NCBI GenBank assembly: GCA_900113385.1
Contig: FOPE01000003.1
Coordinates: 1-64,000 of the forward strand
Length of the DNA: 64,000 nucleotides
Origin: Lachnospiraceae bacterium C7
GTDB lineage: Bacteria > Bacillota > Clostridia > Lachnospirales > Lachnospiraceae
Direction: 5' to 3'
Shown here: in pieces, positions 56,177-63,862 of the stretch
How positions within the stretch are numbered: position 1 is the stretch's first letter
How the letters are laid out: every line of letters begins with the position of its first letter
Notes under the pieces: model-generated
Told to the model about the DNA's origin: nothing
What the model saw: only the letters and a program-made list of their open reading frames with translations
The model's database searches: none
Program-made: the position numbers and the translations under genes

Positions 56177-57077
56177 AGTTGGTAAGAAAGTAAAACTCGC
56201 CAGTGTAGATGAATTATTAGGTGTTCCAAGTGTAGAAGGAACAGTAGATCTTGATGTGATGACAATATATCCATTTGAAAATCATCCTTTTAGAGTTGTG
56301 GATGATGAGGATATGGATGATTTAGTTGAGAGCATAAAAGAAAATGGTATCTTAACTCCAGTACTTGTACGTCCGGATGATCAGGGCACCTATGAAATGA
56401 TATCTGGTCATAGAAGACTTCATGCAGCCAAAAAAGTAGGGCTTAGAAAAATTCCAGCAATTATCAAAGAAATGACTAATGATGATGCAACAATTGCTAT
56501 GGTAGATGCCAATATGCAGCGTGAAGAAATTCTTCCAAGTGAAAGAGCCTTTTCGCTAAAAATGAAAATGGATGCAATGAATCATCGTGGTAGTCGCTCA
56601 GATTTAACTTTGTCGCATGATGCGACAAAGTTAGTATCGGCTGAAAAAATAGGTGCAGAAGTAGGGCTAGGACGTTCACAAGTGCATAGATATATAAGAT
56701 TGACATATTTAATTCCACAGTTATTAGACTTAGTAGATGCTGGAAGATTAGCATTTGCAGTTGCTGGTGAGATATCTTATTTGAATCATAAATATCAGCA
56801 ATGGATCTTTGAATATATTCGTGAGAATGGAATGATTAAGCAGGAACAGCTCATGGATTTAAGAGCCTATAGAGAAGATGATTCTCTTACACAAGAAAAA
56901 ATGATAGACATCTTGATTAAAAGTAGAGCAACACCACAGACAAGAAAGAAAATAACTTTTTCTGAGAGGAAGCTTAATAAGTATTTTCCAGCTTTTTACT
57001 CTCAAACTGAAATTGAAAATATCATGATAAAACTATTGGAACAATGGAAGGAAGCACAAGAAAGTGAGGATGCATAA
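56166..57077 (+). CDS. parB: ParB-family partition protein
   Basis: A 303-aa centromere-binding protein. The N-terminal CTPase/ParB domain has NHPFRVVDDEDMDDLVESIK and SGHRRLHAAKKVGLRKIPAI. The central helix-turn-helix is EKIGAEVGLGRSQVHRYIRL. The C-terminal part is charged. It overlaps parA by 11 bases. A perfect 29-bp palindrome (56605-56633) lies inside the gene just upstream of the helix-turn-helix codons and may be its own binding site. Confidence 0.93.
   Translation: MPSRVGKKVKLASVDELLGVPSVEGTVDLDVMTIYPFENHPFRVVDDEDMDDLVESIKENGILTPVLVRPDDQGTYEMISGHRRLHAAKKVGLRKIPAIIKEMTNDDATIAMVDANMQREEILPSERAFSLKMKMDAMNHRGSRSDLTLSHDATKLVSAEKIGAEVGLGRSQVHRYIRLTYLIPQLLDLVDAGRLAFAVAGEISYLNHKYQQWIFEYIRENGMIKQEQLMDLRAYREDDSLTQEKMIDILIKSRATPQTRKKITFSERKLNKYFPAFYSQTEIENIMIKLLEQWKEAQESEDA
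56605..56633. repeat. Perfect 29-bp palindrome inside parB (candidate parS)
   Basis: The arm TAACTTTGTCGCAT and its exact reverse complement flank a single central G. It encodes LTLSHDATKLV within ParB, in a Ser/Asp-rich linker before the helix-turn-helix. Fourteen perfect pairs are very unlikely by chance in coding DNA. ParB-binding centromeres are palindromic and often close to parAB. Confidence 0.9.
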
Positions 57078-57078
57078 T

Positions 57079-57444
57079 ATGATGGATTATTTTTATGGAA
57101 CCCAAGCAAAACAATTTGCATCAGTAGAGATACCCAAGGAACTTTTAACAGGGAAGAATTTCTCTTCCCTGTCTCCATCCGCAAAGATGCTATATGCGGT
57201 TATGTTAGATCGGATGAATGAAGCATCAAAACACAATTGGTTTGATGAAGAAAATAGAGTTTATATTATCTATCCATTAAATCAGATAAAAGAAGATATT
57301 AATTTTTCTAAGCATACAATAATTGATTGTATGACTGAGTTAGAAAATATCGGACTTATATATAAGCTACAGATAAAAGGTAAGCCAAACAAAATATACG
57401 TGAAAAATTTTAATGAACGAAAATTATTTCAACATGTTGGGTAG
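57079..57444 (+). CDS. RepA_N-type replication initiator, short form
   Basis: A 121-aa protein that matches only the N-terminal domain of RepA_N initiators: MMDYFYGTQAKQFASVEIPKELL, LSPSAKMLYAVMLDRMNEAS, then a winged-helix end IGLIYKLQIKGKPNKIYVKNF. It is similar over its whole length to the first part of the following RepA. The start at 57079 is preferred because GAGGA lies 8 bases upstream; a GTG at 57064 overlaps parB. It may regulate or compete with the full RepA. Confidence 0.8.
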   Translation: MMDYFYGTQAKQFASVEIPKELLTGKNFSSLSPSAKMLYAVMLDRMNEASKHNWFDEENRVYIIYPLNQIKEDINFSKHTIIDCMTELENIGLIYKLQIKGKPNKIYVKNFNERKLFQHVG

Positions 57445-57458
57445 TGCAAATATTGCAC
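57444..57458. promoter_or_regulatory. Dyad GTGCAA-ATA-TTGCAC before repA
   Basis: A perfect 6-bp dyad separated by ATA, starting at the last base of the short initiator gene. Its TTGCAC half also occurs in the twin operator at 58490 and 58524, so the same ribbon-helix-helix regulator might bind; this is inference. Confidence 0.4.
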
Positions 57459-57509
57459 CACTGAACGTTATAGAGATATATAGAACATCATTGAAGGGAG
57501 GAAATGAAA

Positions 57510-58457
57510 TTGGGCGAAAAAATAATTTTTGATTATTTCAAAGGTCAAGAATCAGAAATGCTTACCTTCTATAGAATACCTAAATTGTTATTTACAAACG
57601 ATTATTTCAAACAGCTTTCTGTAGAATCAAAGGTATTGTACGGATTAATGCTAGATAGAATGTCATTATCGTTAAAAAATAAGTGGTTTGATGCCGAAAA
57701 TAGGGCATATATATACTTTTCACAACAAGATGCAATGGAAATGTTAAACTGCAAGGAAAATAAAGCAGGAAGCTTATTTAAGGATCTTGAAGCCATAGGT
57801 TTAATAGAGAGAAGAAGACAGGGCCAAGGCAAGCCAGCTATTATCTATTTGAAGAATTTTGTGCAGGAAGAAGCTTCTAGTCAGACATGGGAAAAATCAA
57901 TGTCTGAGAATGTGGATAATGTTTCAGACATGGGAAAAACCAATGTCAAGACATTTGAAAAACCAATGTCTAGAGATGGAAATAATCAAAGTCTAGACAT
58001 GGGAAAAACCAATGCTAATTATAATAATATAAATAATAATAATTTATATATAACTAATCATATCAATCATCAAGATACAAGATTGAACGATGAGTATAAA
58101 GCATACTCAGAAATAATTAGCGATAATTTGGAACTTGAGATCATGAAAGAGCGTTATCCTCATGACAAAGAAGTAATTGACGGTATTTACGATTTGATTT
58201 TAGAGACGGTTCTTTGCCAAAAAGATTCTATTTGGATTGCTAAAAATGAATATCCAAGAGAACTAGTTAAGTCAAAATTCTTAAAACTTGATAGTTCACA
58301 TCTTGAGTATGTCATGGATTGTTTAAAGCACAATACAACAAAGATTAGAAATATAAAAGGCTATGTTCTATCTGCACTGTTTAATGCACCAACAACGATC
58401 AGCAGCTATTATCAGGCAGAAGTAAATTACGATATGGCTTATGGCGCATTTGACTAA
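57510..58457 (+). CDS. repA: RepA_N replication initiator of the element
   Basis: A 315-aa initiator. The N-terminal RepA_N domain (about 1-115) has LTFYRIPKLLFTNDYFKQL, ESKVLYGLMLDRMSLS and IGLIERRRQGQGKPAIIYLKNF. The middle (about 120-195) is low-complexity and is encoded by iterons. The C-terminal domain (about 210-315) resembles DUF6017, with MKERYPHDKEVIDGIYDLI and IRNIKGYVLSALFNAPTTI. The TTG at 57510 is chosen because it is 8 bases from GGGAGG; an ATG at 57504 is only 2 bases away. RepA_N proteins start replication of plasmids and of excised conjugative elements. Confidence 0.88.
   Translation: MGEKIIFDYFKGQESEMLTFYRIPKLLFTNDYFKQLSVESKVLYGLMLDRMSLSLKNKWFDAENRAYIYFSQQDAMEMLNCKENKAGSLFKDLEAIGLIERRRQGQGKPAIIYLKNFVQEEASSQTWEKSMSENVDNVSDMGKTNVKTFEKPMSRDGNNQSLDMGKTNANYNNINNNNLYITNHINHQDTRLNDEYKAYSEIISDNLELEIMKERYPHDKEVIDGIYDLILETVLCQKDSIWIAKNEYPRELVKSKFLKLDSSHLEYVMDCLKHNTTKIRNIKGYVLSALFNAPTTISSYYQAEVNYDMAYGAFD
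57881..58070. repeat. Four intragenic iterons plus AT-rich stretch in repA (candidate origin)
   Basis: Four copies of a roughly 23-bp unit, AGACAT - GGGAAAAACCA - ATGTCT, lie at 57883-57905, 57927-57947, 57949-57971 and 57995-58015, with small changes in copies 1, 3 and 4. The ends of each unit are inverted (copy 1 has TCAGACAT and ATGTCTGA). Copies 1 and 3 are read as ..TWEKSMS / TFEKPMS and copies 2 and 4 as DMGKTN, that is, in a different codon frame, so DNA rather than protein is conserved. A very AT-rich run (58014-58070) follows. RepA_N replicons are known to carry their origin as repeats inside repA. Confidence 0.85.
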
Positions 58458-58481
58458 ACTAGAAAAGCTAATTGATAGCAT

Positions 58482-58540
58482 TTGACATTGTTGCACAACA
58501 CTCATATAATAAAACTATAGAGAGTTGCACAACACTCATA
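58482..58540 (+). promoter_or_regulatory. Consensus promoter with twin 17-bp operators
   Basis: TTGACA, 17 bases, TATAAT: a perfect sigma-A promoter at 58482-58510. Two identical copies of GTTGCACAACACTCATA lie at 58490-58506 (between -35 and -10) and 58524-58540 (just after the expected start). Each contains the dyad GTTG-CA-CAAC. They are 34 bases apart, about three helical turns. The arrangement predicts strong repression by a dimeric regulator, most simply the ribbon-helix-helix protein encoded directly downstream. Confidence 0.85.
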
Positions 58541-58550
58541 GGAGGTCAAT

Positions 58551-58985
58551 ATGCCAAGAATAAATTTATCAGTTAGCCAGGAGCTTTATGATCGACTTAA
58601 GGAAGTTGCAGATAGCAAATATTTAAGTGTAAATTCTATGATTGTAAATGAATTAGAGAAGAAATACTCTAAGACACAAGTATATGATTATAGTGTTGCC
58701 ATGGAAGCCTTAAAAAGAGAATCTGAGGCAATGGATGTTGAGTTTACATTATCTGATTTACCATCTTTTAAAAACGTAGATCAGGTGGTTATAGAAAAAC
58801 AATTAGAAGAATCTGCAGCTTCAATTAGAGCAAGACTTGGAAAGATTTATAATGAGGCAGTTCGCAATGGCCAGATTGACGGAGTTGTAAGGGCAGTAAT
58901 TGAAAGAAATGGTGTAGAAGAAAACAAAACTATTGCGAGAGCTGCAGTTTATGTTAACAAGATAAACAGTCTAAAAGAGAGGTAG
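58551..58985 (+). CDS. Ribbon-helix-helix regulator
   Basis: A 144-aa protein. Residues 1-45 (MPRINLSVSQELYDRLKEVA, SVNSMIVNELEKKY) form a ribbon-helix-helix DNA-binding domain; the rest is helical and charged. AGGAGG precedes the ATG. The very strong promoter with two operator copies in front suggests autorepression. In other conjugative elements such proteins control copy number, partition or transfer. It is followed closely by a membrane protein gene. Confidence 0.82.
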   Translation: MPRINLSVSQELYDRLKEVADSKYLSVNSMIVNELEKKYSKTQVYDYSVAMEALKRESEAMDVEFTLSDLPSFKNVDQVVIEKQLEESAASIRARLGKIYNEAVRNGQIDGVVRAVIERNGVEENKTIARAAVYVNKINSLKER

Positions 58986-58991
58986 ATGTTT

Positions 58992-59426
58992 ATGGGTGAG
59001 TGGGATGATAAAAGACCAACAAGCTTATCGGATGACATCGGGGGACCAGCGTGTGGACTTATAGTTTCACTAATTATCTGCATATTTTCAGCAATTGTTG
59101 GAGTAGTAGGATTTTTGCTTATAAGAATTGATATATTAAATTCCATGCTTATTAGTACAATGCCAGTTTTATTGCTTTCAAAACAGGGATGGGACTGGAG
59201 AGTATATTTAGGAATGTATATTGCAACAGCAGTAATCACTTACTTACTTGAGTATAAGTTTGTTGTGGTACGTGTTATATGCAGTATATTTGGATGCTTT
59301 ATAGTTGTTTTCTTTTGTTATGATTTTAGAATTCATGATTCACGCAATGTACAGCTTATTACTATGGGGATTGGACTTGCAATATCAATATTTTTAAATA
59401 TTAAGTTTTGGAAGGAAATAGTTTAA
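58992..59426 (+). CDS. Small membrane protein of the element
   Basis: A 144-aa protein with a short acidic N-terminus and four to five hydrophobic helices (about 22-50, 55-70, 78-90, 95-115, 120-138). No family is recognised. The ATG at 58992 is used since AGAGAGGT is 9 bases upstream; the ATG at 58986 is too close. It is likely co-transcribed with the ribbon-helix-helix gene. Confidence 0.65.
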   Translation: MGEWDDKRPTSLSDDIGGPACGLIVSLIICIFSAIVGVVGFLLIRIDILNSMLISTMPVLLLSKQGWDWRVYLGMYIATAVITYLLEYKFVVVRVICSIFGCFIVVFFCYDFRIHDSRNVQLITMGIGLAISIFLNIKFWKEIV

Positions 59427-59587
59427 ATCGCATAATTGTTCGTCAATCTGAAACTTTAGGCAGAGGATATAATATACTGGTATAACCATAAAGTTTAGTT
59501 ATTATATATTGATGATAAGCAGATTACAAATCAATGATATTCGAGTTATTGTAACCAATTTTTAGGCATGTTATTATTAGAATGGAC

Positions 59588-59619
59588 AAAGGAGTAAGTA
59601 AAGAACTTACTTCTTTTTT
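59588..59619 (+). terminator. Terminator after the membrane protein gene
   Basis: AAAGGAGTAAGT pairs with ACTTACTTCTTT around AAAGA and is followed by further T. It lies in a 290-base gap together with a second hairpin. Confidence 0.8.
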
Positions 59620-59645
59620 CTTTTGCAAAAGAATATCCGGTAACT

Positions 59646-59683
59646 AGCGTCAGCTTACATTTTTGTAGGTCTGGCGCTTTTTT
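59646..59683 (+). terminator. Second hairpin with T-run, 33 bases before the DUF5688-like gene
   Basis: AGCGTCAGCTTAC pairs with GTAGGTCTGGCGCT, with one bulge, and is followed by six T. Two terminator-like hairpins in tandem suggest insulation, or attenuation of the following gene. Confidence 0.75.
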
Positions 59684-59716
59684 AGTATTCAAAATAATAA
59701 CAGAAATGAGGTTAAG

Positions 59717-60790
59717 ATGATGAATTACGAAGAATTCAAAGATAATGCAATTCAGGATATCAAAGATACTCTTACAGACAGAGGACTTACTGTTGAAGCG
59801 GATATTCGTCATGTAGATAAATTAAATGATGGTTATGATGCAGTAACAATTAGACCAGAGAACAGCTCTATTGGGGTAAATGTCAATTTGAATCAGCTAT
59901 ATGAAGCTTATTCAAACGGTCATGAGTATGATGATTGCATTGAACATGCTGCCGATTTGGCGGAGAATGGACTAAAAAATGCTCCAGCATATGATGTAGA
60001 TAAGTTAAATGATTATTCCCAGATGAAGGATAAACTTTCTATGGAAGTTGTTTCATCAGAAAGAAATGCAGAAATGCTTGCAAACGTTCCTCATGAAGAT
60101 ATGGAAGATATGTCAGTAGTATATCGTTTTATGTTAGGCGGAAATGATAAGGATGGTATTTCAAGTATTCTTATTACAAATGAGCTTTTGGATCAATATG
60201 GTGTAACACCTGAACAGCTTCACAAGGATGCACTAGAAAATGCCCCTGAGCTTAGACCTGCGGTTATTAAAGGAATGACAGAAGTAATGGTCGAGATGAT
60301 GGGAAAAGATCAGGCTGAAATGATGGGATTCACATCAGTACCAAAAGATGAGCCAATGTTTGTAGCTACTACACCTGATAAGGTGCAGGGCGCAGGTGTT
60401 CTTGCATATCAGGATTTTATGGATCAGGCTGCGGAAAGATTAGGTGGTGATTTCTTTGTTTTACCTTCATCAATCCATGAGGTTTTGCTTGTAAAAGATG
60501 ATGGTAACTTTGGACGGAAAGAGCTTGAAAATATGGTAAAGGAAGTAAACGCTACTCAGGTTGCTCCGGAAGATAAACTTACTGATAGTGTTTATCATTA
60601 TGATTCTAAAGCACATGTATTCGAACTTGCTGAAAAGTTTGAAAGCAGAGAAAAGGAAGTAGATATTGATTCTGTAGATAAAGGATCAGTACTTGCTGAT
60701 TTAAAAGCAAAGAAGGATGAAATCGCAAAGAAACCAAAGAAAGATGCAATTAATAAGGGAGCAAAATCTAAAGGTGATGTAGCTCTTTAA
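59717..60790 (+). CDS. DUF5688-like element protein
   Basis: A 357-aa acidic soluble protein. It begins MNYEEFKDNAIQDIKDTL and contains the VYRFMLGGNDKDGISSILIT and FFVLPSSIHEVLLVKDDG segments that I associate with DUF5688, common in Clostridial conjugative elements. The tail is Lys-rich. No catalytic motif is seen. ATGAGG precedes the ATG; a second ATG follows immediately, so the start may be 59720. Function unknown. Confidence 0.8.
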   Translation: MMNYEEFKDNAIQDIKDTLTDRGLTVEADIRHVDKLNDGYDAVTIRPENSSIGVNVNLNQLYEAYSNGHEYDDCIEHAADLAENGLKNAPAYDVDKLNDYSQMKDKLSMEVVSSERNAEMLANVPHEDMEDMSVVYRFMLGGNDKDGISSILITNELLDQYGVTPEQLHKDALENAPELRPAVIKGMTEVMVEMMGKDQAEMMGFTSVPKDEPMFVATTPDKVQGAGVLAYQDFMDQAAERLGGDFFVLPSSIHEVLLVKDDGNFGRKELENMVKEVNATQVAPEDKLTDSVYHYDSKAHVFELAEKFESREKEVDIDSVDKGSVLADLKAKKDEIAKKPKKDAINKGAKSKGDVAL

Positions 60791-60799
60791 TATTTTTAT

Positions 60800-60838
60800 A
60801 TACCAGCTTATGGAGAAATCTGTAGGCTGGTATTTTTC
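60800..60838 (+). terminator. Hairpin with T-run before the Cys-rich gene
   Basis: ATACCAGCTTA pairs with TAGGCTGGTAT and is followed by TTTTTC. It is directly in front of the next ribosome site. Confidence 0.75.
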
Positions 60839-60851
60839 TTGGAGGAATCAT

Positions 60852-61034
60852 ATGGGAATAGATAAACACGTAAGTAGATATGGAAAGGGAGATAGCCTAG
60901 AAAATTTTGAATCTAAGGAAGTAATGCCTTTAAATTGTAAAACACCTTGTACATATGGGAGAACGAAGCCATTTTGTTTTCCTTGCATGAAAAAAATATT
61001 GAATGAGTCAAAAAATACACAGTTGGGAGGATGA
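60852..61034 (+). CDS. Small Cys-rich protein
   Basis: A 60-aa protein. Four cysteines in LNCKTPCTYGRTKPFCFPCM make two CxxC-like pairs, suggesting zinc binding. The start is chosen for GGAGG 6 bases upstream. Its stop overlaps or touches the next gene's start region, so the two are coupled. No family is recognised. Confidence 0.65.
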   Translation: MGIDKHVSRYGKGDSLENFESKEVMPLNCKTPCTYGRTKPFCFPCMKKILNESKNTQLGG

Positions 61035-61036
61035 AA

Positions 61037-61450
61037 ATGGAAGATATAAAAATCAGAATAGAGCTTAATCCGGCTAAAGATGGAATCATTGCTTTCCCAA
61101 AGGATACAAGGATAGGAAGTAATAAAGCTTTGGTCATTGGTACAAATGGAACTTATCGAATCGTAGATGCAGATGAGATGGATAAGATAATGGAAGAACT
61201 TGGTGATGATCGCATAGGTGCACCAATTGGAAGTGACTACATTATGTGTATGAATGCAGACAAGATTGTAAAGGCTGATGGGGGTTCGTACTTTATTGGA
61301 AGTGCTCTTGTAATGAAAATTGATACTACTGGAATGGTAGTAGATCTAAGGGATGATGATATTAAACAGATTGAGTGTCTGTTTGCAAGTAGAATAGTTA
61401 CATTAACAGCTAAAGGAGAAAGCTTTTCAGCCTATGAACTTGATTACTAG
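61037..61450 (+). CDS. Element protein of unknown function
   Basis: A 137-aa protein, mostly beta-strand by pattern (IKIRIELN, ALVIGTNGTYRIVDADEM, YFIGSALVMKIDTTGMVVDL). No family is recognised. The ATG at 61037 is placed 6 bases from GGGAGG; the ATG at 61031 directly abuts that site. It lies between the Cys-rich gene and pcfB in the transfer unit. Confidence 0.65.
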   Translation: MEDIKIRIELNPAKDGIIAFPKDTRIGSNKALVIGTNGTYRIVDADEMDKIMEELGDDRIGAPIGSDYIMCMNADKIVKADGGSYFIGSALVMKIDTTGMVVDLRDDDIKQIECLFASRIVTLTAKGESFSAYELDY

Positions 61451-61473
61451 ATTTTTAAAGGAGGTAAGCAAGT

Positions 61474-61959
61474 GTGAATGAAGAAGTATCAGATAGATCT
61501 GTAAGACTTGCAGGAAGGACAACTAAAATTACTGCAGTAACATTATATAGATTATTAAGAGCAGCTTACAGGCATCACGTCCATAAGAAAATGGAAAAAG
61601 GAATGAAACCTCTCGGAGAGCAGTCTGTAAAAACACTTATTAAACAAGGCCAGGGAGCATCAAGTATGGATGTTAGTGGTGAAAGCATAAAGGACTTTAA
61701 AAGGATTGCTAATAAGTATGGTGTGGATTTTGCTATCGTAAAAGACAAAGATGTAAAACCATCTAGATATACTGTTTTCTTTAAGGCAAAAGATGCTGAT
61801 GCTATTGGTCAGGTACTAAAAGAGTATTCTAAGAAAATTGTAAAGAGACAGGAAAGAAAGAATAGGCCAAGTATCTTACAACGACTTAAGAAACTTAAAG
61901 CTATAATTGCTAAGAGATCGCATAAGGAAAAAGAAAAGAAAAAGGAGCAAGTATTATGA
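61474..61959 (+). CDS. pcfB: PcfB-family conjugation protein
   Basis: A 161-aa protein of the PcfB/DUF3801 family. The N-terminus has VRLAGRTTKITAVTLYRLLRA and the middle IANKYGVDFAIVKDKDVKPSRYTVFFKAKD, which are the family's core. The tail is extremely Lys-rich. In pCF10 conjugation PcfB acts with the coupling protein PcfC. It starts at GTG behind AAAGGAGG, and its stop overlaps the ATG of the coupling protein gene (ATGA). Confidence 0.88.
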   Translation: MNEEVSDRSVRLAGRTTKITAVTLYRLLRAAYRHHVHKKMEKGMKPLGEQSVKTLIKQGQGASSMDVSGESIKDFKRIANKYGVDFAIVKDKDVKPSRYTVFFKAKDADAIGQVLKEYSKKIVKRQERKNRPSILQRLKKLKAIIAKRSHKEKEKKKEQVL

Positions 61960-63713
61960 ATACAAAAACGAAAAAGCTGCTTATCTTAAATATTCCTTAT
62001 GTACTTATAGGTTTGCTTTGTACTAATCTTGGGGAAGCCTGGAGAATATCCTGGGGAAGTAATATGTCTGAAAAGATGCAGGGACTAATATTGTATGGAG
62101 GTTTTAAAGAAGCCTTCTCAAACATTTTGCCTAGTCTTAATCCCTTAGATTTGGTAGTTGGAATTTGTTGTGGTCTTGCTCTTAGACTTGCAGTTTATCT
62201 AAAAGGTAAAAATGCGAAGAAATATAGGCATAATAAAGAATATGGTTCAGCTAGATGGGGAACTAAGGAAGACATAGCACCATTTGAAGATCCGGTTTTT
62301 CAGCAAAACATCATTCTATCTCAAACAGAAAGAATGATGATGAGTGGAAGACCAAAACAGCCCAAATACGCAAGAAATAAAAATGTACTTGTTGTAGGTG
62401 GTTCTGGATCAGGTAAAACAAGGTTTTTTATTAAACCCAATTTGTTACAAATGCATTCAAGTTATGTTGTGACAGATCCAAAAGGAACTGTAGTAAATGA
62501 AGTAGGTAATGCTCTTGTAAAGAATAACTATCGCTTGAAGATATTTAATACCATAAACTTTAAGAAAAGTATGCATTATAATCCATTTGCATATATTCAT
62601 TGTGAAAAAGATATCTTGAAGCTTGTTACAACACTTATTGCTAATACAAAAGGTGAGGGCAAAGGCGGTGATGAATTCTGGGAGAAAGCAGAAAAACTGC
62701 TATATACAGCACTTATTGGATATATTTACTATGAGGCTTCTGAGGAAGAAAAAAACTTTACAACTCTTCTAGAAATGATCAATGCAATGGAGGTTAGAGA
62801 AGATGATGAAGAATTTAAAAATCCAGTAGATATTCTATTCGATGAGCTTGAAGCTAGAGATTCAGATCATTTTGCTGTAAGACAATATAAAAAATATAAG
62901 TTAGCTGCAGGAAAGACTGCAAAATCTATTTTAGTTAGCTGTGGTGCAAGACTTGCGCCTTTTGATATTGCTGAACTTAGGGAAATTACATCTTATGATG
63001 AATTAGAGTTAGATACTCTTGGAGAGAAGAAAACAGCTTTGTTTCTTATCATGTCAGATACAGATGCAACCTTTAATTTTTTAATATCTATGATATATAC
63101 ACAGCTTTTTAATTTACTTTGTGAGAAGGCAGATGATGTATATGGTGGAAGACTTCCAATTCATGTAAGATGTCTAATCGATGAGGCGGCAAATATTGGT
63201 CAGATACCTAATCTAGAAAAACTAATGGCAACAATCAGAAGTAGAGAAATATCTGCAGCATTAGTACTTCAAGCAAAATCACAGCTTAAGGCAATATACA
63301 AAGACAATGCAGATACTATTATTGGTAACTGTGATAGTCAAATATTCTTAGGTGGCTCAGAACAGACTACGCTTAAAGATCTCAACGCAATTCTTGGTAA
63401 AGAAACAATTGATATGTATAATACAGGAGAATCAAGAGGGCAGAGTCAGAGCTATAACATGAATTATCAAAAACTCGGACATGATCTAATGAGTATTGAT
63501 GAACTAGCAGTTATGGATGGAAGTAAATGTATTGTACAAGTAAGAGGCGTAAGACCTTTTTTATCAGATAAATATGATTTAACGCAGCATCCGAATTATA
63601 AAGATACAGCGGATGCAGATAAAAAGAACTGGTTCGATATAGAAAAGTTCTTATCACATAAGTTAATACTAAAAAAAGATGACGTTTATGACGTTGTCGA
63701 AATGGAAGATTAA
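61956..63713 (+). CDS. VirD4/TraG-type coupling protein
   Basis: A 585-aa membrane ATPase that recruits the relaxase-DNA complex to the type IV secretion channel. Two N-terminal membrane helices (about 8-26 and 62-82) are followed by Walker A VVGGSGSGKTRFFIKPN (Lys154), IVTDPKG-like VTDPKGTVVNE, and Walker B-like RCLIDEAANIGQIP. The end is complete. Its translation is coupled to pcfB, the usual pcfB-pcfC arrangement of Tn1549-type elements. Confidence 0.93.
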   Translation: MNTKTKKLLILNIPYVLIGLLCTNLGEAWRISWGSNMSEKMQGLILYGGFKEAFSNILPSLNPLDLVVGICCGLALRLAVYLKGKNAKKYRHNKEYGSARWGTKEDIAPFEDPVFQQNIILSQTERMMMSGRPKQPKYARNKNVLVVGGSGSGKTRFFIKPNLLQMHSSYVVTDPKGTVVNEVGNALVKNNYRLKIFNTINFKKSMHYNPFAYIHCEKDILKLVTTLIANTKGEGKGGDEFWEKAEKLLYTALIGYIYYEASEEEKNFTTLLEMINAMEVREDDEEFKNPVDILFDELEARDSDHFAVRQYKKYKLAAGKTAKSILVSCGARLAPFDIAELREITSYDELELDTLGEKKTALFLIMSDTDATFNFLISMIYTQLFNLLCEKADDVYGGRLPIHVRCLIDEAANIGQIPNLEKLMATIRSREISAALVLQAKSQLKAIYKDNADTIIGNCDSQIFLGGSEQTTLKDLNAILGKETIDMYNTGESRGQSQSYNMNYQKLGHDLMSIDELAVMDGSKCIVQVRGVRPFLSDKYDLTQHPNYKDTADADKKNWFDIEKFLSHKLILKKDDVYDVVEMED

Positions 63714-63750
63714 AGCTTTAGGAAATGCTTAGCAGTTCTTAAGGCTTTTT
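63712..63750 (+). terminator. Hairpin with T-run after the coupling protein gene
   Basis: AAAGCTTTA pairs with TAAGGCTTT, with weaker inner pairing, and five T follow. It lies 112 bases before the Maff2 gene. Confidence 0.7.
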
Positions 63751-63862
63751 CTTATATGGCCATATTTTCAAAGTCAGTCGACGGGCTTTGATTGTAACTA
63801 AACTCCCTTTGATCTGGGAGAAAGATTTATATCACACAAATAATAAACGGAGGAATTTAATT

